Source: an uncultured Candidatus Saccharibacteria bacterium
GTDB taxonomy: Bacteria; Patescibacteriota; Saccharimonadia; Saccharimonadales; Saccharimonadaceae
DNA length: 34,856 nt
Direction: 5' to 3'
Assembly (NCBI GenBank): GCA_938042055.1
Contig: CALIRX010000014.1
Span: 1 to 34,856 of the forward strand
A program made the translations under genes and the position numbers. How positions within the stretch are numbered: the first letter of the stretch is position 1; each line of letters begins with the position of its first letter. This document shows, one piece after another, positions 15,335 through 23,559 of this stretch. The notes below the pieces were generated by a model. It had not been told where the DNA came from, did no database searches, and worked only from the letters and a program-made list of their open reading frames with translations.

Positions 15335-16245
15335 AATTCCCCTTCTCTAAGAAAAAATCGGACGAGAATCTAAGTCGTCGAGAAATCGCGGCGCGTCGTC
15401 GAACTGAGAACTATGAGGATTTGCCTGCTCAATCGTATCGTCGGAACAGGACGCTTAATAGCCGCCAAACATCCTCTCCTTTGGAGACTTCCGAGAGACT
15501 CGAGACTCACGAATTGGTGAAAAAACGTCGCCGTGTAATGCGTAAAATGTTTGCGACTGCGGTAAGTCTGCTTGTTGTGATATTCCTTTTGTTTCAATTG
15601 ACAATCAATATTTCAATCCAAACTCCCGACGCAAAAAGTTCCAGCAACGCCAATAAATACGTGGGCGTTCTTAATGAATATTACAGCGCTCATCCAGCGG
15701 AGAGATTCCGATTTTTCCTCAATAATAATGACCTAAAGCAATTCTTTTTACAGAAAGCTCCTGAGGTAAAAAACATTCGCGTGGAGGGAGATTTTCTGGC
15801 GCGATCAGCCGTTAAGTTGACGTTTAGGCAGCCGGTGGCTCAGTGGTCTTCCGGAGATAAGATTTATTTTGTTGATGATAACGGCGTTACTTTTGAGCAA
15901 AATTATTTTGCCGCGCCTACGGTTGCTGTTCGTGATGAGAGTGGCCTGCCGACTAGAGGCGGTCAAGAAGTTATCAATCGTCAATTCTTGAGCTTCCTTG
16001 GTCAAGCCGTGTCTGAATTTTCGCAACATAAAATGAATGTTTCAGAGGTTATTCTGCCGGCTAATACTGTACGCCAAGTCTGGTTTAAGGTCGAGGGCAG
16101 GGAGACTCAGATTCGTATGACGGTGGATAGGTCTGCTCAAGCTCAGGTTAAACAGGCGATAGCTACTTTGAGTTATTTGGATAACAATGGCGCGAAGCCA
16201 GGGTATATAGACGTCAGGGTAGATCAGAGGTCGTTCTATAAGTAG
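15331..16245 (+). CDS. ftsQ: Cell division protein FtsQ/DivIB
   Basis: 304 residues with FtsQ topology: a long, very basic cytoplasmic tail (residues 1-72, many RR pairs), one transmembrane helix (about 73-92, ATAVSLLVVIFLLFQLTINI), a POTRA-like domain (KAPEVKNIRVEGDFLARSAVKLTF) and a beta domain with ISYLD-type C-terminal residues (PGYIDVRVDQRSFYK). It forms the FtsQLB complex with the FtsL-like protein encoded upstream. GTG start overlaps the murG stop (GTGA). It is the last gene of the cluster here; neither ftsA nor ftsZ follows. Confidence 0.87.
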   Translation: MKFPFSKKKSDENLSRREIAARRRTENYEDLPAQSYRRNRTLNSRQTSSPLETSERLETHELVKKRRRVMRKMFATAVSLLVVIFLLFQLTINISIQTPDAKSSSNANKYVGVLNEYYSAHPAERFRFFLNNNDLKQFFLQKAPEVKNIRVEGDFLARSAVKLTFRQPVAQWSSGDKIYFVDDNGVTFEQNYFAAPTVAVRDESGLPTRGGQEVINRQFLSFLGQAVSEFSQHKMNVSEVILPANTVRQVWFKVEGRETQIRMTVDRSAQAQVKQAIATLSYLDNNGAKPGYIDVRVDQRSFYK

Positions 16246-16255
16246 GGCGGCGGTC

Positions 16256-16290
16256 AACTTCTCTTCTGGATAGAGTAAGTTCTCTTTTTG
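16256..16290 (+). terminator. Terminator of the dcw operon
   Basis: AACTT-CTC (16256-16263) pairs with GAG-T-AAGTT (16273-16281, one bulged T) and is followed by CTCTTTTTG. Moderate stem but in the expected place after ftsQ. Confidence 0.55.
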
Positions 16291-17083
16291 TTCTATTTCT
16301 GTATGGCGTAGAAAATATATATAACAATATAAAAATATGCAAAAGTCAAATAATCGCAAAATGATAAGCTAGGGGAGTAGGGCAATAAAAATATAAAAAT
16401 GTCAAATAATATAAAATGCGTTGTGGAAAACTTAACGAGCTTACGGCGCGCATACTCAGAGTTTATATTGATGTAAAAATATCAATGTAGCACTCCAGTA
16501 TATGCAGTGCTGGAATTAAAAATATTTTTTAAGTTCGTATTTTGTTGGTGTATATTTTTATAAAAGACAGTATGTTTTATGAAGTTGTATATAATAAGAG
16601 AATCCCCTAGCCGAATTACCAGAAAAAAGTTCGTTTTTAAGGTGTTAGCGAATATATATAGACATATGTATATCCATCTTTGTACGGCATTTATTATTGC
16701 GTAAAAGGTACATTGTGCGACATTAAAACTATATCTAAAACACGACTATTCCATCGTCTTTCTTCGCGATAAATTTATCTCATTTTCACCAAATCAACCT
16801 ACTTATCGTTTATTGTTTTATAAACCGCCCTATTTGTCGGCTTGGTGTGTTTTATGTTGTATATTGGTTTATCTGCATTGGCTCGGATTTATAATTTATG
16901 TTTGTATCGCGCAAAATTTATCAATATAAATACTCAGCCGATTCGGCTTTATGTATGCTTAAAAATTACTAATAATTAGTTCGTATTTTGTTCTATTGTT
17001 CTTTAATTGCTAGTTTTGCGAAAGAGCTTGGGTGATTCTGTGTTTAATTATTTCACTGTTCCATTCGCCTGCCTTAAATCGCA
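16291..17083. other. AT-rich region without recognisable genes
   Basis: About 790 bp with no plausible ORF on either strand. Seen: a hairpin AGCACT/AGTGCT near 16487-16510; a TATAAT at 16590-16595 without a good -35; the 15-mer AGTTCGTATTTTGTT at 16532 and again at 16978, with a shortened relative at 16628; and the palindrome AGCCGATTCGGCT near 16937. It marks the left edge of the accessory island and may be eroded DNA. At its right end GTAGGGG/CCCCTGC with a TTATTTTG tail (17084-17110) could be a plus-strand terminator. Confidence 0.5.
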
Positions 17084-17134
17084 GTAGGGGCATACCCCTG
17101 CCTTATTTTGATTGTCAGTAAAATGTGCTTTATC

Positions 17135-17164
17135 AAAAAAGACACCTCGTTTTTGAGGTGTCTT
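17135..17164 (-). terminator. Terminator of the ribbon-helix-helix gene
   Basis: A ten-pair stem, AAGACACCTC (17139-17148) with GAGGTGTCTT (17155-17164) and a 6-nt loop, followed on the minus strand by six T. Strong minus-strand terminator 46 nt after the stop. Confidence 0.85.
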
Positions 17165-17209
17165 CATACAATGTCAGTTGCAAATCACAACAGCTGCCCG
17201 GTTATCATA

Positions 17210-17401
17210 CTACTGTTTAAGCGATTGCTCAAGTCTCCAGTTTATCTCACCAGTTACACTACGACCGTTTTCAGCAGCAAGCATTACAAGTCGTTCATAC
17301 ACTTCCTGCTTAATCCTGACGCTGTAAAATGGCGCAGGTACTTCTACCTTAGATTTGATAATCTTGCCATTCTTTTTTACAATTCGATTTACTATTGGCA
17401 T
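17210..17401 (-). CDS. Arc-type ribbon-helix-helix DNA-binding protein
   Basis: 63 residues from an ATG at 17401 (MPIVNRIVKK), preceded on the minus strand by AGAAAGGAAAGG; an upstream in-frame ATG at 17437 is less well placed. The core YSVRIKQEVYERLVMLAAEN then GRSVTGEINWRLEQSL matches the Arc/CopG pattern: a beta strand (S-V-R-I), helix A and helix B with G-R-S at the turn. Likely a dimeric transcriptional repressor, perhaps of its own gene, or an antitoxin; no toxin ORF is adjacent. It lies between the AT-rich region and the CRISPR array. Confidence 0.78.
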   Translation of the reverse strand: MPIVNRIVKKNGKIIKSKVEVPAPFYSVRIKQEVYERLVMLAAENGRSVTGEINWRLEQSLKQ

Positions 17402-17770
17402 AGCCTTTCCTTTCTTTTTAGAGGACCCTAGCACCAAGCGAGGCGTTAAGTTTTATATTTTTATTATCTTTTCGCGTTTGCGATTCATTATAATATGCCG
17501 TATTCTCTAATTGTTGATATGCCTCGCCTGAGTGCTTCTATTATAGCAAAAGTTGCGCTCATAATGTAATCATTTTGCAGGCATTTTGTATACTTTTTAT
17601 GTAAAATCTATCCTGAAAATGATAATTTACCGTATGGCGTCCGCCGCACATAAATAAAACCCGCCCCCCCATTTTCAGAGGGCAGGAAGAGAGCATGGAT
17701 GCTCAAACCATGCGATTGCAGTTTATCACTATTTGTTAGATTCCGCAATATGCTTAAATATACAATAAAA
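17402..17770. other. Non-coding stretch left of the CRISPR array
   Basis: No convincing gene. A 62-codon minus-strand frame at 17608-17796 has no start signal and crosses hairpins, so it is not called. Visible elements: TATAAT-like boxes around 17488 suitable for the ribbon-helix-helix gene, a run of C near 17663-17670, and the small hairpin GCATGG/CCATGC (about 17694-17715). The array-proximal part may be the leader, but orientation of acquisition cannot be told from sequence alone. Confidence 0.45.
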
Positions 17771-17817
17771 TAAGACAGCCCGCGTTGCTCTAACATAAGA
17801 GGGGCGCTGCTGTCTTA
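17771..17817 (-). terminator. Large hairpin with minus-strand U-tract beside the array
   Basis: TAAGACAGC (17771-17779) pairs with GCTGTCTTA (17809-17817), GCG with CGC, and CTCT with AGAG inside. On the minus strand it is followed by TTATTTTATT. It could stop cas-operon read-through that crosses the array in antisense. Confidence 0.6.
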
Positions 17818-17868
17818 CATTGCCATATTACTACAACCGTCATTGAAAAATCAATAATATCGCCTTGA

Positions 17869-18559
17869 GTTATAGTTCCCTAACAATTTAGATATTGATA
17901 TAATGCCGCGTAAGCTGTCATTAACGCCAAACCTGTTATAGTTCCCTAACAATTTAGATATTGATATAATATACGAATAGCCCCGAACATGACCGGGATC
18001 GTTATAGTTCCCTAACAATTTAGATATTGATATAATCGCAATGAATGACGTTATCGGAACACAGGGGTTATAGTTCCCTAACAATTTAGATATTGATATA
18101 ATATCGCGGGCAGGATTAAATCATACGGCGTTATAGTTCCCTAACAATTTAGATATTGATATAATAACACAACCCAGGAAATCACAGACCGCACAGTTAT
18201 AGTTCCCTAACAATTTAGATATTGATATAATAACGCCTATCCAAATATTACCAAAATTGCGTTATAGTTCCCTAACAATTTAGATATTGATATAATTACC
18301 TTGAAAATGATAGCGATGTTGTTATAGTTATAGTTCCCTAACAATTTAGATATTGATATAATAAGGTGCGTTGGTGCTACCAGTTAGACAGAGTTATAGT
18401 TCCCTAACAATTTAGATATTGATATAATTGACGTCGAGGTGAAGTGGCAGGAAGACGGGTTATAGTTCCCTAACAATTTAGATATTGATATAATTAAATC
18501 ACGCCAATGAACACCACGAGAAGGTTATAGTTCCCTAACAATTTAGATATTGATATAAT
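17869..18559 (+). CRISPR. Type II-C CRISPR array, 11 identical 36-bp repeats, 10 spacers
   Basis: Repeats begin at 17869, 17935, 18001, 18067, 18130, 18196, 18261, 18327, 18393, 18459 and 18524. All 36 bases are identical in every copy, starting GTTATAGTTCCC and ending ATTGATATAAT. The start resembles the Neisseria and Campylobacter type II-C repeats (GTTGTAGCTCCC, GTTTTAGTCCC). Spacers are 30 nt except the fourth (27), sixth (29) and tenth (29). The seventh spacer ends in GTTATA, repeating the first six bases of the next repeat. Each repeat ends in an extended -10 promoter element. The array converges with the cas operon and stops at a plus-strand terminator (18568). No degenerate terminal repeat marks the trailer. 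Spacer targets cannot be identified here. Confidence 0.98.
17876..17904 (+). promoter_or_regulatory. Promoter embedded in each CRISPR repeat (first copy shown)
   Basis: Repeat positions 28-36 read TGATATAAT, a perfect extended -10. Positions 8-13 (TTCCCT) sit at 17-bp spacing as a weak -35. Transcription should start 6-7 nt into each spacer, leaving about 24 nt of guide followed by the next repeat. The same arrangement is established for Neisseria meningitidis, whose repeat ends TGCTACAAT. The identical TGATATAAT drives several ordinary genes in this window. Confidence 0.7.
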
Positions 18560-18567
18560 ACTTCCTT

Positions 18568-18599
18568 AAATCCCCCTCTGTTACGAGGGGGATTTTTGG
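18568..18599 (+). terminator. Terminator after the CRISPR array
   Basis: AAATCCCCCTC (18568-18578) pairs with GAGGGGGATTT (18585-18595), 11 bp with a 6-nt loop, followed by TT. The T-run at the 3' arm orients it for array transcription. It directly abuts the cas2 stop codon. Confidence 0.85.
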
Positions 18600-18923
18600 T
18601 TAGAAAAATGCTAATTGCCCGGCTGGAACGGACTTTTCTTGGGTGGTTTTTTCGCCAACAATAACGTGCATGTGCGTAAATTGATGCTCTGTTAAATAAA
18701 GCAATCGCACCGAGCCATTGTCCGGAGCATGTCTCTTAATTCGCATCATATGTTTTTCTGCAACGTCACGATTTGGACATAGCCGCGTATATATGCTGTA
18801 TTGGAGCATGTCAAAACCGTCGTCCAATAAGAATTTACGGAACTGTGTGGCGGCTTTGCGCTCTGTTTTGGTATTGGTCGGCAAATCAAAAAATACTGCG
18901 ACCCTCATAAGTTTGTATGACAT
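18600..18923 (-). CDS. cas2: CRISPR-associated endoribonuclease/integration protein Cas2
   Basis: 107 residues. Starts with the ferredoxin-like strand MRVAVFFDLPTNTKTERKAAT, including the conserved Asp at the end of strand 1. It continues FRKFLLDDGFDMLQYSIYTR and ends GSVRLLYLTEHQFTHMHVIVG, as in type II Cas2. It forms the Cas1-Cas2 integrase with the product of the gene upstream, from which 5 nt separate it. It is the last gene of the cas operon. Confidence 0.95.
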   Translation of the reverse strand: MSYKLMRVAVFFDLPTNTKTERKAATQFRKFLLDDGFDMLQYSIYTRLCPNRDVAEKHMMRIKRHAPDNGSVRLLYLTEHQFTHMHVIVGEKTTQEKSVPAGQLAFF

Positions 18924-18928
18924 TCCTT

Positions 18929-19822
18929 TTACTGGAGGACGATTTTTGGTAGAAGAAGCTTATCTGCCTCCTTTTTCTCTATGCATTCAATAAAGCTCTC
19001 AACTGTTCGCTCAACCGAATGTCTCACGGTAAACTTCTTACCGTTCACTATAACATAATAATTTAATATGTCAATAGTGAGTTGTCTGTCGTGCTTGGTG
19101 AGGCTGGAATCCGGGTCTCCGGTGTGGTGTGGCGCGACGTTCTCTAAAATGTACATATCAACGGCAGCGCGATAAGGCTCGATTAAGTCGTCGGCTAGAT
19201 TGAAGCTATTGAGCTCATTGTGGTGAAATAGCCCCTGTGAGGCAACTAGTCCGCGAGCAGCAATATGTCTGGCAATGTGACTTCGCACCATCGCGTAACC
19301 ATAATTGAGTGCGGCATTATGCCAGATCGGCTTGCGGCGTGTGGCGTCGCCCAGTATTTGGTCAAAATAGATTCTGGCGGCAATCGACTCGCGATTGCTG
19401 GTGTCGCCCGATTTAACATCGTTAGCTAAAGACCGCAAAGTGAAATCGTCTAGCCCGCGAGCCCGCAAGACGTCTGCTTGATTTGTGATTTTACTGATAA
19501 TAATTTGTTGCCATAGCTGCTTTTTTAAGGGTTGACTCATGGACAATTGTTGACGCGAAACTTTGGCTTGGCGCGAATGCTGTGAATATGGTAAAAGTAC
19601 GCTGGCAGGCAAATGCTTTTCGTCGCATATTATAGTAGTTGTTCCTTTTGTAGCTAATGCTGTCAGTAAATTTGTCGTGATAGTTGATCCGTAATTGTCT
19701 AAAATTAAGGCGTCAATATCTTCAATTGGAAGAGTCGATTCCATCTCCTGTGTAATTACTAGTTGATTATCACGCACGCTAAGCCGCGCAGGATTTTCGA
19801 TAGCTACGACGCGCCAGGCCAT
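18929..19822 (-). CDS. cas1: CRISPR-associated integrase Cas1
   Basis: 297 residues, the usual size for type II Cas1. The N-terminal beta domain (residues 1-90) has SVRDNQLVI and ALILDNYGSTIT. The catalytic helical domain has E145 in NRESIAARIYF, the histidine pair H200-H201 in GLFHHNELNSFNL, and the acidic DDLIEP segment at 211-216; these supply the metal-binding E-H-D/E set of the family. The ATG directly abuts the cas9 stop, so translation is coupled. With Cas2 it inserts new spacers. Confidence 0.95.
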   Translation of the reverse strand: MAWRVVAIENPARLSVRDNQLVITQEMESTLPIEDIDALILDNYGSTITTNLLTALATKGTTTIICDEKHLPASVLLPYSQHSRQAKVSRQQLSMSQPLKKQLWQQIIISKITNQADVLRARGLDDFTLRSLANDVKSGDTSNRESIAARIYFDQILGDATRRKPIWHNAALNYGYAMVRSHIARHIAARGLVASQGLFHHNELNSFNLADDLIEPYRAAVDMYILENVAPHHTGDPDSSLTKHDRQLTIDILNYYVIVNGKKFTVRHSVERTVESFIECIEKKEADKLLLPKIVLQ

Positions 19823-22800
19823 TTATAGCCACCTATAATTATCGCCGAGGATAGAGATATCGTAGCGCTCAATGAGATTCGCGGAGCGAGGTGAGATCTG
19901 GATAAGTTGATCCTTGTCCTTGCTGACAGAGCTATGGAATATCACCTGCATGGCTCCATTATTAATGCCGTATTTTACGTAATACCCTTCTTTAATTTCA
20001 TTTCCGAAATAACACCTTACATAATCATTTGGATACAATGAGCAAACTTTAGTAAATGTTTCATCTACATCAGTAAATCCTTTTGGTGCTGGTAGTATTT
20101 TTGTTGGTGCGGGCCTATTTTTCCCAACTTGGTGGGCGTAAACTGGCACGAAGAAGTGTTCAATCTTTCCTTTCTTGTTCGGCTTTTGGTACACGTCAAG
20201 TCGCACCATAGATCCGTTGTTAACAAATGCTTTATCGTCGTTGATATAAAATCCGCTTGGTTGTGTCGAATATACTTTGATAGTTGAGACCGGAGACAGC
20301 TTATTGCCGTTTTTATCAGTCTTCTTGTCGTTTTTATATATGGGTTCGGCGAACGCTTTTTCAGGGTTATCGTCGCAAGCGTCCAGTCTTTCAAGTAATT
20401 TTTTGTATAGCCACTTGTCCGACTCTTTAAGTGTGGAATTTTCGACATCCTTGCGTTTAACTTTTTTGAGCGGCATTCGTACGGTTCTCTGGTCACCGTC
20501 TTTAACTTTTGGTGAGCGAATTGTTTCTTTATGTGCCGAACCAGTCGCTTTACGGCGTGGCATACGTGAGACGAAAATTGGTTTTACGCTCAATCGAAAC
20601 TCTTCGTCGTAGTTATCAAGTCCGCGTAGTTCATTTTGTAGCGTGGCGATATCAGCGTTGAGGCTGCGTTTCCTTATTTCTTTACTAAAATCTGTCCATG
20701 GGCCTGGAAAGCGATTTTTGGTCTCTTCATCACTACGCAGCTTGAAATATTCGGCTTGTGCGAGGTCTTTTTGTGTCTGGGTAAATGCCGCTTCATCAGT
20801 AATCTCGCCAGTGTTCTCGTCGGTAGATTGTAATAAAATTTGTCGTTTTTCATCAATTGTTTTAGCGTTATTCAAATACAGTTTCATCTCCTGCTCTTTC
20901 GAGAAGAGATTTGCTTGATAGACAATCTTTGGACTAATTGCCGCCACAACCGCCGCATCCTTGGCGTGATGCAGAACGTCTTCACTACGATCTTTAGCCA
21001 GACCCCAACGCTTGCGTAGATATGCTGTCGTTGTTCCATTTGGTGCGATTACGTGCTGTTTTCCTTTATCTCCTGCAAAGTCAACGTTTTGGCTTAAATA
21101 ATTCTGAATAAATCGTGTGATATATCTAGTATCGTTTAAGGCTCGTACGTTCCAGCTGTCATTTTTATAATCCTGCAGAAGCAGATTTTGCTTTTTCTTC
21201 ATTGCGTAGCCGTTATATTTGTAGTTGATGGCGTTTGTGGCCTTATCGTCCGTTTTAATATCGCGTGTCTTATATATCGACTCTACTCTGGCGACGAACT
21301 CCTTCCAGCGGTTTTCATCTGCGCCAAAATATTCAAATGGAGTTTTATTGCTCTTTTTCTGGTTTTCCTCTGTCAGCACCAGTACTTTATTAGTTATCCC
21401 ATCATTATTGGAACGTGAAAACGGTACGATGTGGTCTATCTGATATGCATTGTCGTCTTGTAGCATCGTGTCAAAATCAATTGGTTTTCCAGAATATGGG
21501 CAAATACCGTTTTGTTCGCGATAGAGCTTAACCTTAATAATTTGCTGACCATTAAAATCGGCGTTTTTATTCAGTGGTACGCTAAGTTCTTTTAGGTGGC
21601 TGAGAAGTTGCTTGCCACCTTTAGTTTTTGGCGATGCTTCATATCCGTCGGCGATTATAGATTTAATGTCTTCGTTATATCCTTGATTCTCTTCATTTTC
21701 TTTTTTAATTGCGTTGCGCTCTTTGAAGTTTTTTGCCAAGTCGCGAGCAGTTTCAACTTTAATAAAGTAAGGTTTACCGTATTTGCGTTCAATGGCGCGA
21801 ACGACCTTCAGTGTTTGTGATATGGCACGTTTTACGACAGGATTGGTGATTTGTTCTAGGCTAGCTGATTGTTTCTTGAAGTCATAACCAGCGGCTTCAC
21901 AGGCTTTATCATAAGTCATACCATTAAGAATATGCGGTGTGATTTTTTGCAAAGCTTTTATCGACAGATGGCAGAATGACCCAAAATTAGTAGCTTTAAT
22001 TTTGATAATTGCGTTTTTAGCGTCATCGGAAATTGGCAATGCATTTAATTCGGTTTTAATTCCTTCGTCAGATTTTTGTGTAGTGAGAATATAAGCGATT
22101 TGATTGATCGTTGGTTCGTTGTCAATTTTCGCCCAATCTTCTGGTAGATTTTTCAGCGCCGCTTTAATGTCGCTATATGCTTTTAAGCCACCGAATACAT
22201 TTCCTTCTCCGAATTCATCGCCATCCTTTTTCTTTCCGTGTGTATATTTTGGAACATAATCTTCGCTAATTCCCGCAATGCTACGCACTTTTTTATATGT
22301 TAGGCTTTTTTGATTTTTGGCGGCTTCGATAACTTTATTTATCTGATCTGAAGATAATCTTATCTCTAGATTTTCTCGCTTTGCCTGGCGCTTGCTGGCG
22401 TCACGAGGTATGAATACTAGATGCGATAAGTCGCTTGCCAAGCGAAAAATTTCGAAGCTGTAGCTAGCTCTTGGTGCTCGTTTTTCATTTTCTTCAAAGG
22501 TACAATTCCCAACCATTTTTTTAATCAGCTCTTCAGTCATAAATGGGCGCTGGTACATAATTGCTGATACATTTACGACATTTTTGTCATCGTCCAAGCC
22601 GTAAAGCATTTCATTGATCGCTGTATCGGAAACGCTTTTTAAGGCATAGCTTTTCTGGACCTCAATAATCTTTTCTAATTCGTGCAAAAAATCATCACGA
22701 GAAAAACTATTAGTATAATCGTCACGCTTATTGCGTTTATGTGACGCAAAGTTTTCATCGTGGCTCAGAGCTTCACCGACAGTTTTATATCCATTCTCGG

Positions 22801-23302
22801 CGAGGAACTTTTCATTAGTTTTCAAGGCTTTTGACACACGGCCACCTTCTTTTTCCGACTCTTCCTCGACTTTACGATTCGACTTAAATCCACGTCGTTT
22901 GGCGATTTGATACATGACCTTGAGCAGTTCCTCTGGAGATAATTCTTCGGTGAGCGCTTTTGAACGGAGAGCATATACGTCTAATTTGTTAAATTCGGAT
23001 TTGTCACTTAACACTTCTTCGATTCGATCTCTGGTAAGAATATTTTGGTCAATAAAGAATTGCTTCAAGTTATTCAAGCGTTGACGTCGCCGTTTTAAGC
23101 GACGGCGAGCTGACCTGGCATCGCGGCGAGGTTTAGCAAGCGAATCTCCGTTTTGTGGATCTTCTGGTCGCTCAAAAATGCGCACCCCTAAATCATGGAT
23201 GCGCTCTTTATCTAAGTCCAATACTGCCCAGCCGATTGAAGACGTCCCGATATCTAAACCTAGTGAATATTTTTTTGGTGAATATGAAGATTTTTCTGCC
23301 AT
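19823..23302 (-). CDS. cas9: Type II-C Cas9 RNA-guided endonuclease
   Basis: 1159 residues. RuvC-I is SLGLDIGTSSIGWAV with D17. An Arg-rich bridge helix follows (about 55-80, RRDARSARRRLKRRRQRL). RuvC-II is IKVETARDLAK with E517. The HNH domain starts at about 600 (EQNGICPYSGKPID), with D623-H624 in QIDHIVPFS and NKVLVL after it. RuvC-III is VLHHAKDAAVVAAIS with H779 and D782. All catalytic residues are present, so double-strand cleavage is expected. Size and the absence of csn2 or cas4 place it in II-C. The C-terminal third holds the wedge and PAM-interacting regions; the PAM cannot be read. ATG with AAGGA upstream. First gene of cas9-cas1-cas2. Confidence 0.97.
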   Translation of the reverse strand: MAEKSSYSPKKYSLGLDIGTSSIGWAVLDLDKERIHDLGVRIFERPEDPQNGDSLAKPRRDARSARRRLKRRRQRLNNLKQFFIDQNILTRDRIEEVLSDKSEFNKLDVYALRSKALTEELSPEELLKVMYQIAKRRGFKSNRKVEEESEKEGGRVSKALKTNEKFLAENGYKTVGEALSHDENFASHKRNKRDDYTNSFSRDDFLHELEKIIEVQKSYALKSVSDTAINEMLYGLDDDKNVVNVSAIMYQRPFMTEELIKKMVGNCTFEENEKRAPRASYSFEIFRLASDLSHLVFIPRDASKRQAKRENLEIRLSSDQINKVIEAAKNQKSLTYKKVRSIAGISEDYVPKYTHGKKKDGDEFGEGNVFGGLKAYSDIKAALKNLPEDWAKIDNEPTINQIAYILTTQKSDEGIKTELNALPISDDAKNAIIKIKATNFGSFCHLSIKALQKITPHILNGMTYDKACEAAGYDFKKQSASLEQITNPVVKRAISQTLKVVRAIERKYGKPYFIKVETARDLAKNFKERNAIKKENEENQGYNEDIKSIIADGYEASPKTKGGKQLLSHLKELSVPLNKNADFNGQQIIKVKLYREQNGICPYSGKPIDFDTMLQDDNAYQIDHIVPFSRSNNDGITNKVLVLTEENQKKSNKTPFEYFGADENRWKEFVARVESIYKTRDIKTDDKATNAINYKYNGYAMKKKQNLLLQDYKNDSWNVRALNDTRYITRFIQNYLSQNVDFAGDKGKQHVIAPNGTTTAYLRKRWGLAKDRSEDVLHHAKDAAVVAAISPKIVYQANLFSKEQEMKLYLNNAKTIDEKRQILLQSTDENTGEITDEAAFTQTQKDLAQAEYFKLRSDEETKNRFPGPWTDFSKEIRKRSLNADIATLQNELRGLDNYDEEFRLSVKPIFVSRMPRRKATGSAHKETIRSPKVKDGDQRTVRMPLKKVKRKDVENSTLKESDKWLYKKLLERLDACDDNPEKAFAEPIYKNDKKTDKNGNKLSPVSTIKVYSTQPSGFYINDDKAFVNNGSMVRLDVYQKPNKKGKIEHFFVPVYAHQVGKNRPAPTKILPAPKGFTDVDETFTKVCSLYPNDYVRCYFGNEIKEGYYVKYGINNGAMQVIFHSSVSKDKDQLIQISPRSANLIERYDISILGDNYRWL

Positions 23303-23334
23303 GAATAAGTCCTTTTTATAGTATCATTAGCATA

Positions 23335-23363
23335 ATTATACAACTAAAAAGTGATAATTGAAA
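23335..23363 (-). promoter_or_regulatory. cas operon promoter
   Basis: On the minus strand TTTCAA (23363-23358), a 17-bp spacer and TATAAT (23340-23335). It predicts a leader of about 26 nt containing AAAAGGA before the cas9 ATG at 23302. The hairpin GTGCGGC/GCCGCA (about 23365-23383) lies just upstream. Confidence 0.7.
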
Positions 23364-23385
23364 TTGTGCGGCGCTCAGCCGCAGT

Positions 23386-23553
23386 GCAAAAGATAATCCG
23401 CTCAACAAGTGAGCGGATTAGAGCTTTGCTTTAGATTCACAATAGAATTCTCAACCGTAGCTGCACGACCAAAATCGCCGCCCTAAGTTGCTAAATTATT
23501 ATAGAAACCTAAAACAACTTAGATATTGACACAATCCTTACTTAAGGGACTGT
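23386..23553 (-). ncRNA. tracrRNA
   Basis: Read on the minus strand. The anti-repeat at 23535-23498 (ATTGTGTCAATATC...TTTCTATAAT) pairs with the CRISPR repeat. The distal 23 positions pair without mismatch (three G-U), then an AGG:CCU element flanked by an internal bulge, then seven pairs with the repeat's GTTATAG start: the upper stem-bulge-lower stem layout of tracrRNAs. A roughly 80-nt tail follows, with a possible hairpin near AGATTC/GAATTCT, ending in the terminator stem at 23420-23394 plus TCTTTTG. Predicted start near 23553, length about 165 nt. It lies between the cas9 promoter and the next gene, 4.6 kb from the array. Confidence 0.88.
23394..23420 (-). terminator. tracrRNA terminator hairpin
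   Basis: TAATCCGCTCA (23394-23404) and TGAGCGGATTA (23410-23420) form an 11-bp stem with a 5-nt loop. The minus-strand U-tract TCTTTT follows. Confidence 0.85.
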
Positions 23554-23559
23554 AACTAC

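Noticed and set aside
16291..17083. Replication origin in the AT-rich block
   Set aside because: No cluster of DnaA-box sequences and no dnaA, dnaN or gyrase genes nearby.
17108..17431. Plus-strand frame opposite the ribbon-helix-helix gene
   Set aside because: It starts at the minus-strand terminator and mirrors the better supported gene on the other strand.
17608..17796. 62-codon minus-strand frame left of the array
   Set aside because: No start signal, low-complexity C-run and hairpins inside, and no protein-like pattern.
17851..18084. 77-codon minus-strand frame across the first CRISPR repeats
   Set aside because: Its translation is a repeated ISISKLLGNYN unit produced by the CRISPR repeats themselves.
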